DNA of 64,000 nt from the NCBI GenBank assembly GCA_041394905.1, contig JAWKHJ010000011.1, positions 62,001-126,000 of the forward strand, given 5' to 3'. The position numbers and the translations under genes were made by a program. Each line of letters starts with the position of its first letter. Positions within the stretch are counted from its first letter, which is position 1. The notes under the pieces are model-generated. The model saw only the letters and a program-made list of their open reading frames with translations, was not told where the DNA came from and did not search any database. Shown piece after piece: positions 1 through 7,548 of the stretch. The DNA comes from RI-231 sp041394905 (lineage in GTDB: Bacteria > Acidobacteriota > Terriglobia > Bryobacterales > UBA6623).

Positions 1-267
1 ATCCCAAAACCTTTGGCGAAGGCTGGTGCCTACGCCAAGCAAGCTCTGCCCGGAGATGAGGACTTCATTCAACCGTGGATGGTCGATCTCGCCGATCAGG
101 ACTATCGGATCGACATCGGCAAGGCGCAGCGCTTGTTGGACTGGCGTCCTCAGCACAGTCTCAGGGAAACGTTGCCGAGGATTGCCGCCCACCTGATCGA
201 GGACCCCGACGAGTGGTACGAACGCAATGGCTTGGAGCAGGCGGCCGAAGTCGAGGCCCGACAGTGA
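1..267 (+). CDS. NAD-dependent epimerase/dehydratase (SDR) family protein, C-terminal part
   Basis: The frame is open from base 1 to a TGA at 265-267, so the gene begins outside the window and only about 88 C-terminal residues are visible. They include a pattern typical of the C-terminus of extended SDR sugar-nucleotide epimerases: 'DIGKAQRLLDWRPQHSLRETL', in which a Lys-Ala-Gln-Arg-Leu-Leu run precedes a Trp-Arg-Pro and a Ser-Leu-Arg-Glu-Thr-Leu helix. The Rossmann motif and YxxxK active site lie upstream and cannot be checked. The next gene starts at GTG 264 inside the stop codon, so the two are probably cotranscribed. The exact substrate is unknown. Confidence 0.75.
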   Translation: MPKPLAKAGAYAKQALPGDEDFIQPWMVDLADQDYRIDIGKAQRLLDWRPQHSLRETLPRIAAHLIEDPDEWYERNGLEQAAEVEARQ

Positions 268-935
268 GCGTCAAACAGCACGCGCTCGATCTCGACGCCG
301 TCTCGCCACCATTCCCCTACAACGTTTCCGCTTGGCGTCAGCGCATTCCGATCTGCGTGTTGGCCTCAGTCGGTTGTTTGACCGCGGTCTACATGGGCTT
401 GTTCCAGTGGGGGCTGATCAATTCGGTCTGGGACCCGGTGTTCGGCCAGCAATCGGAGAAAGTCCTGCGCTCTGAGACGTCTCTTGCGATGGAGCGGTGG
501 ATGCTCGTCCCAGACGCGATCCTGGGAGCGTTTGCCTATCTCGGCGATGCGATTTACGGCTTGTCCGGATCGACTCGCCGGTGGCAGCTTCGCCCGTGGA
601 TGACGATTCTGTTTGGGCTTGATGTGATTCCCCTGGGCGTGGTCAGCGCGGTGCTCGTATTCATGCAAGGAGCGGTTGTCGGGTACTGGTGCTTCCTGTG
701 CATCTTCACGGCGTTCATCTCTTTGGCTTTGATCTACTTCGCCTATGACGAAGTCTGGGCGTGTGTACGATTTCTCTACGCCATTTGGCGGGAGGGCGAC
801 CGCAAGCTGTTCTGGCAGATTTTCTGGGGTTTCGGGTCGGGCCGGGCGGCGGAGCTCGCCAGCGAAACCATCGCCCAGTCGCAACTCCTGGATACAGGTG
901 GTGAAGGAGGCGCCCATGTGGCCGCGCGTAACTGA
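264..935 (+). CDS. Vitamin K epoxide reductase (VKOR) family membrane protein
   Basis: A 223-residue protein with several hydrophobic segments and a C-F-L-C pair at residues 143-146 inside a membrane helix, as in the active site of VKOR-fold quinone-linked thiol oxidoreductases. Known family role: passing electrons between protein disulphides and membrane quinone. Start chosen at GTG 264, which overlaps the stop of the upstream gene (GTGA); the same frame extends further upstream but would overlap that gene deeply with unrelated sequence. Only the CxxC pair is obvious; the second loop cysteine pair of classical bacterial VKOR is not apparent, so it may be a divergent relative. Clusters with an SPW-repeat and a DedA protein. 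Confidence 0.7.
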   Translation: MSVKQHALDLDAVSPPFPYNVSAWRQRIPICVLASVGCLTAVYMGLFQWGLINSVWDPVFGQQSEKVLRSETSLAMERWMLVPDAILGAFAYLGDAIYGLSGSTRRWQLRPWMTILFGLDVIPLGVVSAVLVFMQGAVVGYWCFLCIFTAFISLALIYFAYDEVWACVRFLYAIWREGDRKLFWQIFWGFGSGRAAELASETIAQSQLLDTGGEGGAHVAARN

Positions 936-1284
936 GTTGATGCTTGCCGTCTGGCTCGCAGCTTCGCCCTTCCTCCTGCGAGCGCCGGACTCGAGTGGGT
1001 CCGAAGCGATCCAAGCTTACGTTTGCGCCCTCATCGTGGTGATCGCGAGCTGCCTTGCGTATTGGCCGCCGACGCGACACTCCCGGGCGCTCACGGCCGC
1101 AGTCGGACTTTGGCTGGCGAGCCGAGCGTATGTGATCTCGCCGCATCCGGCTCCGGCGATGATGCAGAACGAGTTCTTGGTCGGTCTGCTCCTTCTGATG
1201 TTCGCAGTCGTTCCGAATGAAGCAGAGAGCCCCCCGCGCTCATGGAGGCGGTTTGTAGAGACCGCGCCCAACCGAACGAGATGA
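916..1284 (+). CDS. SPW-repeat small membrane protein
   Basis: A 122-residue protein with about four hydrophobic helices. The N-terminal 'WLAASPFLL' after a short amphipathic start resembles the first SPW-type repeat, and 'GLWLASRAYV' the second. SPW proteins are membrane proteins of unknown function. Start at ATG 916 has a GGAGG ribosome-binding site at 906-910 and overlaps the end of the VKOR gene by 20 bases. Its stop overlaps the next start (ATGA at 1281). The same trio (VKOR, SPW, DedA behind an epimerase) suggests an envelope-related operon, but no function can be assigned. Confidence 0.6.
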   Translation: MWPRVTELMLAVWLAASPFLLRAPDSSGSEAIQAYVCALIVVIASCLAYWPPTRHSRALTAAVGLWLASRAYVISPHPAPAMMQNEFLVGLLLLMFAVVPNEAESPPRSWRRFVETAPNRTR

Positions 1285-1823
1285 TGCAGTGGGTTGAGCA
1301 GATCATCACACGTCTGGGCTACATAGGCGTCGCGTTGTTGACGGCGGCTGAAAATCTGTTCCCGCCTCTGCCTTCTGAGGTCATCCTGCCCTTGGCCGGC
1401 TTCGCGGCCGCACGTGGGGAATTGAGTATTGCCGGCACGATCGCCGCGGGCGCCGCCGGGTCGCTGCTGGGCACGTCGGCCTACTATTTCGCAGGCTACT
1501 TGGTTTCGGAAAGGCGTCTGAAGGAATGGACGCTTTCTTACGGAGGATGGACCGGTATCGACGACCGGGACCTTGATCGGGCAAGGCGCTGGTTCGAGCG
1601 CTACGGCCACTGGGCCATTCTGATTTGTCGCTGCGTTCCGGGGTTACGGACGGTCATCTCGCTTCCCGCCGGGATGAACCGAATGCGGCTGGGGCCGTTC
1701 CTCTTCTACTCCTCCGTTGGCACTTTGCTTTGGACTGCCCTGTTGACCCTGGGCGGGGCTTGGCTCGAAATCGCTACCGGCGAATCCAAGATTATCTCCA
1801 GCCTCTCTCCTGGGCTGTCTTGA
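1281..1823 (+). CDS. DedA family membrane protein, C-terminus frameshifted
   Basis: DedA/VTT-domain protein. Recognisable features are 'ENLFPPLPSEVILPLAGF' near residue 25, the interior glycine-rich segment, and 'RCVPGLRTVISLPAGMNRM', the conserved R-x-x-P-G-x-R loop. These proteins act in membrane lipid translocation and membrane-potential homeostasis. After 'LLTLGGAWL' (about base 1755) the frame degrades, while the +2 frame continues with the expected last helix ('YLQPLSWAVLIALAVA', then 'YRKRRHRSPKR'). Restoring one G at 1755 (W-L-G-N-R-Y) recovers a normal DedA tail. In the restored frame there is no stop until 2086, a longer tail than usual, so a second lesion is possible. Start ATG 1281 overlaps the SPW stop. 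Confidence 0.75.
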   Translation: MMQWVEQIITRLGYIGVALLTAAENLFPPLPSEVILPLAGFAAARGELSIAGTIAAGAAGSLLGTSAYYFAGYLVSERRLKEWTLSYGGWTGIDDRDLDRARRWFERYGHWAILICRCVPGLRTVISLPAGMNRMRLGPFLFYSSVGTLLWTALLTLGGAWLEIATGESKIISSLSPGLS

Positions 1824-2082
1824 TCGCATTGGCGGTCGCGGCTTCGATCTACGTGTATCGAAAGCGTAGGCATCGCAGCCCAAAACGGACTGTTGACTCG
1901 AGCCTCATCTGTCGGACATACGCACCCTCAGGCCTAGTCCGCTATTCGCGCTGTTTTTCGGAGTGCCTGGCCGAGTGTCGTGCGTCCGAATCAGCACTCA
2001 ACACCCCGTCGTTCGCCGTTCGTAACAACGGCCTGCGCTCAATTGTCCGGAAGACAGAACGCAACAGGATGGAGGACCACAA

Positions 2083-3461
2083 ATGAGCGAAGTTTCTACT
2101 CTACACGAGCTGGAGAGTCAACTCCTGGGCGACGTCGTGACGCCCGGGGACCCAAGGTTTGGAAGCGCCTGCAGCGTGTACAACGCGATGATCGACAAGA
2201 AACCGGCATTGTTTGCGCAGTGTGAGGATGTCTCCGACGTCATGAAGGCGGTGACGTACGCCAGAGAACACAAGTCAGCAGTCTCGATCCTCGGAGGCGG
2301 CCACAGCGGCCCAGGTCTCGGACTGGTCGAAGATGGCGTGACCATCGATCTCTCAAAGATGCACGGCGTTCACGTTGACCCGCAACGTCGAACCGCACTT
2401 GCGCAAGGAGGCTGCACTTGGGGGCAGTTCGATCACGCAACGCATGCGTTCGGTCTTGCGACGCCTGCCGGGATCATCTCGACGACGGGCGTCGGGGGCC
2501 TGACGCTCGGCGGCGGCCATGGCTACCTGACACGCAAATATGGGCTGACGATCGACAACTTACGCTCCGCGGACGTCGTGCTGGCAGACGGCAGTTTCCT
2601 CACGGCGAACTCTGAGGAGAACGCTGATCTGTTCTGGCGCTACGCGGCGGTGGCGGGAACTTCGGCGTTGTGACTTCGTTTGAATTCGACTTGCATCCGG
2701 TCCGAAACGTCTACGCCGGGCCGATGCTTTGGCCGGTCGAGAGCGCGGCCGACGTCCTGCGCTGGTATCGCGAGTTTCTGCCGAAGGCCCCCGAGGACCT
2801 CTACGGATTCTTTGGGTTCATGGTTGTGCCCCCTGCCGAACCCTTCCCGAAGCCCCTGCACGGACGCAGAGTGTGCGGTTGCGTCTGGTGCTATCTTGGG
2901 TCGCCCGATGCTGGGGAGCAGGCGTTGCGGCCCGCCCGAGAATTTGCGAAACCCCTCTGGGAACATGTCGGCGAAATGCCCTACCCCACGCTGCAGAGTG
3001 CATTCGATGGACTCTACCCGCCTGGCCTTCAGTGGTACTGGAAGGGAGATTTTGTCCGCGAGATCAGCGATGACGCGATCGCTGCGCATGTCCACTACGG
3101 GTCTAGGCTGCCCTCTGCGCTCTCCACCATGCATCTGTATCCAGTCGACGGTGCATCCCATTCCGTCTCGAGTTCGGATACGGCCTTCAGCTATCGAGAC
3201 GCTACGTGGTCGATGGTCATCGTGGGCGTGGATTCCAAGCCAGAAAATGCCGATCGGATCACGGCCTGGGCTCGGGACTACTGGAACGCCGTGCATCCCC
3301 ACACTCTCGGAGGAGCTTACGTCAACTTCATGATGGAGGAGGGTGAAGATCGAGTGCGGTCAACGTATCGAGACAACTACGACAGACTGGTCGAGGTCAA
3401 GACCAAGTACGACCCCGCTAACTTCTTTCACGTCAACCAGAATATTCTTCCGAAGAGGTGA
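2083..3461 (+). CDS. FAD-binding oxidoreductase, BBE (berberine bridge enzyme-like) family, one frameshift
   Basis: FAD-linked oxidase of the PCMH/BBE class. The N-terminal part has GGGHS at residues 71-75, with His74 at the position that covalently binds FAD in relatives, and the GGG-H-G-Y-L-T segment of the FAD domain. The C-terminal part ends in a BBE motif (N-F-F-H-V-N-Q-N-I). The frame breaks at about 2638: 'ctgttctgg|cgctac' reads out to a false stop at 2673, but adding one G (tgg gcg cta cgc ggc) restores the family motif L-F-W-A-L-R-G-G-G-G-N-F-G-V-V-T-S and joins the two halves into a normal 459-residue protein. Start ATG 2083 has GGAGG at 2071-2075. Substrate unknown; family members oxidise alcohols, sugars or alkaloids. 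Confidence 0.85.
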
Positions 3462-3479
3462 ACGTACCCTTCTTTGGAC

Positions 3480-4364
3480 TCACAGGCGAAGCACATCGAT
3501 CAAGGCGGCTAAGGCGGCTGGTTGCTGCCTGCGGCTGGGGTAGTAGAGGAAGAAGCCAGAGAATGGTTGGCACCAGTTCTCCAGCACCCGTACAAGCGCC
3601 CCGCTTTCGAGATAAGGAGCGGCGTGATCCTCGTTCATGAAGGCGAGGCCAACGCTGTCAATCGCCGCGCGAGTCGCGACTTCCAGATCGTCCACAACCA
3701 GCGGTCCGTGGACGCCGATCGACAGCGATTTTTTCCCTCTCTCGAACTCCCAGCGGTAGACGCCTTCGGATCCGTGTTTGAAGTTGATACATCGATGGTT
3801 GAGCAGGTCGTGCGGCGACTTCGGACGCTGGTGTGATTCGAAGTATTCAGGCGAACCGACGATGGCCGGTCGGTGGTCGGGAGAGACGCGGACCGCGATC
3901 ATGTCCTTCTCGATGTACTCGCCGAACTGGATCCCCGCATCGAATCCCGCCGCAACGATATCCATGTGGCTGTCATCCGTCGTCACGTCGAGCATGACGT
4001 CCGGGTAGTCGCGGGCGAACCGACCCAGCTTCGGAGCCAACACTGTCATCGCAGCGAGGCGCGGCACTAGAAGGCGCACGCGTCCGGCGGGTTTGTCGCC
4101 CAGCCCTGAGACGTTTTCGACCGCATCGTCGATGTCGGCCAAGGCCGGGCGGATGCGGGCAACGAGCTCTTCTCCGGCTTCGGTCGGCGCCACGCTGCGC
4201 GTCGTTCGCGAGAGCAGACGCACACCCATCTTCTCCTCGAGGCCGCGGACCGCATGGCTGACGGCCGACGGAGATATGCCGAGGCGCTTCGCCGCCCGAG
4301 TAAAGCTTCGCTCCTCGGCCACGACCAGTAGAGCGGCCAGCACTGGAAGATCATCTCGATCCAT
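3480..4364 (-). CDS. LysR family transcriptional regulator
   Basis: A 294-residue LysR regulator: N-terminal winged helix-turn-helix (residues about 5-65, with 'SFTRAAKRLGISPSAVSHAVRG'), a linker helix, then a LysR substrate-binding domain. It is most like the CrgA/DmlR-type subgroup that regulates adjacent oxidoreductases. It is divergent from the tautomerase/SDR/alcohol dehydrogenase/cupin operon, and the 93-base intergenic region contains a perfect 12-bp palindrome at 4380-4391. The standard model, in which LysR proteins control the divergent operon in response to its substrate, fits here. Its 3' end lies 18 bases from the convergent FAD oxidase. Confidence 0.88.
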   Translation of the reverse strand: MDRDDLPVLAALLVVAEERSFTRAAKRLGISPSAVSHAVRGLEEKMGVRLLSRTTRSVAPTEAGEELVARIRPALADIDDAVENVSGLGDKPAGRVRLLVPRLAAMTVLAPKLGRFARDYPDVMLDVTTDDSHMDIVAAGFDAGIQFGEYIEKDMIAVRVSPDHRPAIVGSPEYFESHQRPKSPHDLLNHRCINFKHGSEGVYRWEFERGKKSLSIGVHGPLVVDDLEVATRAAIDSVGLAFMNEDHAAPYLESGALVRVLENWCQPFSGFFLYYPSRRQQPAALAALIDVLRL

Positions 4365-4379
4365 TCATGAATTCTATTC

Positions 4380-4391
4380 ACAAGCGCTTGT
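4380..4391. promoter_or_regulatory. Perfect 12-bp palindrome, candidate LysR operator
   Basis: ACAAGCGCTTGT is its own reverse complement. It lies 15 bases upstream of the LysR start (4364) and 66 bases upstream of the tautomerase start (4458), in the only divergent promoter space of this operon. LysR regulators usually bind dyads in such regions, so it is a candidate binding site. The core is denser than the classic T-N11-A pattern, which keeps confidence moderate. Confidence 0.4.
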
Positions 4392-4457
4392 ACTTTCCAC
4401 TAGTTTTTCAAATGAGCGTCCGGCGCTATCGTGAGAGCGAAAGGGAGAAAGAACCTC

Positions 4458-4685
4458 ATGCCGCACGTGATTGTGAAGCTATGGCCGGGAAAGTCGGAGC
4501 AACAGAAGGAGCGGCTGGCGAAACGCGTAACGGAAGCTGTGACTGAAACCCTCCTCTATGGGGAGGAGTCGGTTTCCGTCGCGATCGAGGAGATTGCATC
4601 CAGCGATTGGGCGGAGCAAGTTTACGAGCCGGACATCCGCGCGAAGCCCGAAACCCTCTACAAGAGGCCCGGCTACAAGATGTGA
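4458..4685 (+). CDS. 4-oxalocrotonate tautomerase family protein
   Basis: A 75-residue protein beginning M-P-H-V-I-V-K-L-W-P-G-K-S. The proline after the initiator methionine is the catalytic base of the tautomerase superfamily, and the rest follows the beta-alpha-beta fold length of the family. A GGGAG ribosome-binding site lies about 10 bases upstream of ATG 4458; an upstream in-frame start would bury the catalytic proline, so it is rejected. First gene of the LysR-divergent operon, followed after 33 bases by an SDR. Likely role: tautomerising or isomerising a small unsaturated acid or ketone; the actual substrate cannot be read from sequence. Confidence 0.85.
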   Translation: MPHVIVKLWPGKSEQQKERLAKRVTEAVTETLLYGEESVSVAIEEIASSDWAEQVYEPDIRAKPETLYKRPGYKM

Positions 4686-4718
4686 GCCTGCGGCGGGAAC
4701 AGGGGAGAAGGCCGAGAC

Positions 4719-5480
4719 ATGAACATTTCATTCGAAAACAAGGTCGCGCTGGTCACCGGAGCCTCGTCGGGCATGGGGCTGGCGACCGCTCGGGCATTCG
4801 CCGAAGCCGGCGCCGCGGTCGTCCTTGCGGATGTTCGCGAAGAAGCGCTCCGGGCGGAGACCGCGAAACTGTCGGCCGCGGGCCACAAGGTCATGGCGGT
4901 CCTCTGCGATGTGAGCGACGACGCCCAAGTGGCGGCGATGGTGCAGCGTGCGGTCGCCGAGTTTGGACGCCTCGACGCCGCGTTCAACAACGCCGGGGTC
5001 ATGGCGCAAATCGCGCCCACCGCGGAGAGCTCCCGCGAGGATTGGGACCGCGTCATCGGAATCAATCTGCGAGGCGTTTGGAGCTCGATGAAATACGAGC
5101 TGCAGCAGATGGAACGTCAGGGCGGTGGCGCGATCGTGAACAACGCGTCCGTCGGCGCTCTGACCGGCAACCCAGGGATCGGGGCCTACATCGCCTCGAA
5201 GCACGGCGTGGTCGGGCTGACGCGAACGGCCGCCCTCGAATACATCAAGCGCGGCATCCGCGTGAACGCCGTCAATCCCGGCCTGATCGACACGCAGATC
5301 GCCCGCGATGTCGTCAGCGGCGACGAGGGTGCATACGACGAGATCGCGAAACACGTGCCGATCGGTCGAGCCGGCCGGCCAGAAGAGATCGCCTCGGCTG
5401 TCCTCTGGCTTTGCAGTCCGGGAGCAAGTTACGTGGTTGGGCAAGCGATCACGGTGGACGGCGGAATGACGGTGGGGTAG
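4719..5480 (+). CDS. SDR family NAD(P)-dependent oxidoreductase
   Basis: Classical short-chain dehydrogenase, 253 residues, the normal length. T-G-A-S-S-G-M-G at residues 13-20 is the dinucleotide-binding loop, N-N-A-G is near residue 91, the catalytic tyrosine and lysine are Tyr157 and Lys161 (Y-I-A-S-K), and 'NPGLIDT' follows. Asp in 'LADVREE' at the end of beta-2 favours NAD over NADP. The C-terminal 'VVGQAITVDGGMTVG' is the usual family ending. Located between the tautomerase and the zinc alcohol dehydrogenase, 34 bases before the latter. A ketoreductase or alcohol dehydrogenase role is likely, substrate unknown. Confidence 0.9.
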   Translation: MNISFENKVALVTGASSGMGLATARAFAEAGAAVVLADVREEALRAETAKLSAAGHKVMAVLCDVSDDAQVAAMVQRAVAEFGRLDAAFNNAGVMAQIAPTAESSREDWDRVIGINLRGVWSSMKYELQQMERQGGGAIVNNASVGALTGNPGIGAYIASKHGVVGLTRTAALEYIKRGIRVNAVNPGLIDTQIARDVVSGDEGAYDEIAKHVPIGRAGRPEEIASAVLWLCSPGASYVVGQAITVDGGMTVG

Positions 5481-5514
5481 GCGCGGAGATTGAGAAAGAA
5501 AAAGGAGGATCAAC

Positions 5515-6531
5515 ATGAAAGGAACAATGCTGTACGGCCCCGGCGACATTCGCTTTGAGGACCGGGAAGAACCGAAAATCGTAGAGCCAACCGATGCGGT
5601 CATCCGCATCGCGGCCACGTGTGTTTGTGGATCGGATTTGTGGCCCTACCGCGGCCTGCAGCCGACCAACGGTCCCACGCCGATGGGGCACGAGTATTGT
5701 GGCGTCGTGGAAGAGGTCGGAAGCGCGGTGAAGACCGTAAAGCCAGGAGACTTCGTCATCGGCTCGTTCTTTGCTTCGGACAACACCTGCCCGCACTGCC
5801 AGTACGGCTACCAGACGTCCTGTGCTCATCGCGAGTACATCACGACAGCGCAAGCTCCGGTTCTGCGTGTGCCATTGGCGGACGGTACGCTCGTTGCGAC
5901 GGCGGAACAGCCTTCGAACGAGATGATCCCAAGCTTGCTGGCCGCTTCAGACGTGTTCGGAACCGGCTGGTTCGCCGCCGATGCCGCGAATGTAAAGCCC
6001 GGGGCGACAGTGGTCGTCGTTGGGGACGGCGCGGTCGGGCTGCTTGCGACGCTGTCGGCGAAGCAGATGGGCGCTGAGCGAATCATCGTAATGAGCGGGC
6101 ATGAATCGAGACAGAAGCTGGCGCGCGAGTTCGGCGCGACCGAGATTGTGGCCGAGCGCGGCGACGAAGGGGTCGAGCGGATCAAGGAGCTCACAAAGGG
6201 TATCGGCGCTGATTCCGTGCTGGAATGTGTCGGAACAGAGAAGTCGATGATGCAGGCGATCCATTCGACTCGTCCCGGCGGGTACGTGGGCTACGTCGGC
6301 GTTCCACACGGCGTCGAGCTCGACGGAGCGGAGTTGTTCTTTGCGCATGTGCACTTGCACGGCGGACCGGCGCCCGTTCGCCGCTACCTGCCGCAGTTGA
6401 TCGATCTCGTGATGAAAGAGAAGGTCAACCCGGGCAAGGTGTTTGATTTGACGCTTCCGCTCGAGCAAGTTGCCGAGGGTTACCGCGCGATGGATGAGCG
6501 GCGCGCGATCAAGACTCTCCTGCGGCCGTAA
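5515..6531 (+). CDS. Zinc-dependent alcohol dehydrogenase (MDR family)
   Basis: A 338-residue medium-chain dehydrogenase. Catalytic zinc ligands are visible as C-G-S-D (Cys38) and G-H-E (His59, Glu60). The structural zinc lobe has Cys92, Cys95 and Cys103, but the position normally held by the third cysteine (98) is tyrosine, so structural zinc binding may be altered. The Rossmann fold shows 'GDGAVGLLA'. AAAGGAGG lies upstream of ATG 5515. Third gene of the LysR-linked operon. Family members oxidise or reduce alcohols, aldehydes or threonine-like substrates; with the neighbouring SDR and tautomerase this suggests small-molecule carbonyl metabolism or detoxification. Confidence 0.9.
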   Translation: MKGTMLYGPGDIRFEDREEPKIVEPTDAVIRIAATCVCGSDLWPYRGLQPTNGPTPMGHEYCGVVEEVGSAVKTVKPGDFVIGSFFASDNTCPHCQYGYQTSCAHREYITTAQAPVLRVPLADGTLVATAEQPSNEMIPSLLAASDVFGTGWFAADAANVKPGATVVVVGDGAVGLLATLSAKQMGAERIIVMSGHESRQKLAREFGATEIVAERGDEGVERIKELTKGIGADSVLECVGTEKSMMQAIHSTRPGGYVGYVGVPHGVELDGAELFFAHVHLHGGPAPVRRYLPQLIDLVMKEKVNPGKVFDLTLPLEQVAEGYRAMDERRAIKTLLRP

Positions 6532-6550
6532 TGGAAATTGGGGGAATACG

Positions 6551-6649
6551 ATGCGCGCAACCTGGCCCCAGGATCAGCTCGAGACGATCGCCAAAACGGA
6601 TGACTTTCACATCGCGCGCCGTGAGCACTGCGGAAGAAGGAGGATCGAG
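6551..6649 (+). pseudogene. Stub resembling the N-terminus of a DUF2255 protein
   Basis: From ATG 6551 the frame reads about 33 codons (including 'WPQDQLETIAKTDDFHIA') that resemble the start of DUF2255 proteins, which have W-x-x-x-E-L-x-x-I-A-x-x-D-D-L-H-I. It then runs without a stop into the cupin frame. The rest of a DUF2255 domain (about 90 residues) is absent. I read this as the relic of a deletion that fused the beginning of one gene to the leader of the next. The cupin has its own strong ribosome-binding site, so the stub is probably not needed. The resemblance is from memory of the family and not searched. Confidence 0.35.
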
Positions 6650-7045
6650 ATGGATATCACACGAGTCGGCTCTCAGCCTTCGAGGGAAGGCCCAGCGGAA
6701 TGGTTCACAGGCAGGGTCCGGATTGACGGACTGTTTCAGGCGCCGGATCCCGCTCATGCGCAAGGGGCCAGCGTTACGTTTGAGCCTGGAGCCCGCACGG
6801 CGTGGCACACGCACCCTCTCGGGCAGACGCTAATCGTGACCTCCGGGTTCGGTTGGGTCCAGCGTGAGGGCGGGCCGATCGAGGAAATCCGGCCCGGCGA
6901 CGTCGTCTGGTTTGCCCCGGGCGAAAAGCACTGGCACGGCGCCAGCCCCGAAAACGCCATGACGCACATCGCCATTCAAGAGAGTCTCGACGGCAAGGTC
7001 GTCCATTGGCTGGAGCACGTCACCGACGAGCAATACCGCCGGTAA
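6650..7045 (+). CDS. Cupin domain protein
   Basis: A 131-residue single-domain cupin. Motif 1 'TAWHTHPLGQTLIVTSGFG' supplies His-x-His and the following Gln/Glu position; motif 2 'PGDVVWFAPGEKHWHGA' supplies the last histidine. This arrangement resembles manganese cupins such as bacterial hydroxynitrile lyase-type proteins. Start chosen at ATG 6650 because AAGGAGG lies at 6637-6643; the frame also extends to ATG 6551 through a DUF2255-like stub. Last intact gene of the operon, and a broken paralogue follows directly. Likely role: small-molecule metal-dependent enzyme or sensor; function not provable. Confidence 0.8.
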   Translation: MDITRVGSQPSREGPAEWFTGRVRIDGLFQAPDPAHAQGASVTFEPGARTAWHTHPLGQTLIVTSGFGWVQREGGPIEEIRPGDVVWFAPGEKHWHGASPENAMTHIAIQESLDGKVVHWLEHVTDEQYRR

Positions 7046-7066
7046 CGGCGTCCGTGGAAGGACAGA

Positions 7067-7374
7067 ATGCAGAGATCAGCGCTCGTCAGAATCGGCGGAT
7101 TGTTGTGGGTCCTGGGGCTGAGCCTGCCTGTCTCCGCCGTGGGGCAGAGCAGCGCCGCCGAGCCCAACGCAGGTAGGCAAACCGTCTCGCGTTCCGGTTC
7201 GCGAGGCGCAATGTACGGCCTGAAGACCTCTTTACCCGTTCCGCCCGCATCGAACCGCTGTTTCCGTCGAATGGCACGGCGTAGTATCCGGGCGCTTACG
7301 TGACTTTCGAGGCCGGGGCGAGGTCCTCTTGGCACTTTCACCCGGCCGGGCAGCGCCTTGCTTGTCGCGACGAT
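7067..7374 (+). pseudogene. Decayed secreted cupin paralogue
   Basis: The first frame gives a signal peptide-like start from ATG 7067 ('GLLWVLGLSLPVSAVGQ'). From about 7225 a different frame gives recognisable cupin sequence parallel to the gene before it: 'LFTRSARIEPLFPSNGTA', then TAG at 7282-7284, then 'YPGAYVTFEAGARSSWHFH' and 'PAGQRL'. The sequence loses similarity just after the first metal motif, so the second cupin motif is missing. One frameshift, one in-frame stop and a 3' truncation together make this a genuine pseudogene rather than a single base error. It probably arose as a periplasmic paralogue of the intact cupin. Bases 7375-7448 hold nothing I recognise. Confidence 0.6.
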
Positions 7375-7462
7375 GTTGGCGAGCTTGCGCCCTCTGTCGC
7401 CAGGCAGGCGCCCACTCCCGCTGCATGAAAACCGTAACAAGCTTGGGCAGTCGTCTCACTTT

Positions 7463-7493
7463 TTGTATAGTTATTGTATGGGTTCTGTATTAT
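7463..7493 (+). promoter_or_regulatory. Three 11-bp-phased TGTAT repeats at the promoter of the desaturase/CarH operon
   Basis: TGTAT occurs at 7464, 7475 and 7486, each exactly 11 bases apart (TTGTATAG, TTGTATGG, CTGTATTA), in the same orientation. The stretch is strikingly AT-rich for this genome. A possible -35 (TTGTAT, 7463-7468) and -10 (TATTAT, 7488-7493) fall inside it, so a bound repressor would cover the promoter. MerR-type B12 photoreceptors of the CarH class are known to bind tandem 11-bp direct repeats at the promoter, and the last gene of this operon encodes such a protein. Promoter assignment is tentative because the spacer would be 19 bases. Confidence 0.55.
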
Positions 7494-7548
7494 CCCTGTC
7501 GTGCAGGAGTTGATCCAGCTCACCTGCGCCTGAAAGGACCTTCCTTCG

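Noticed and set aside
75..263. Longer N-terminus for the VKOR gene
   Set aside because: The extra 63 residues are arginine-rich out-of-frame translation of the epimerase gene; the GTG at 264 overlapping its stop is the natural start.
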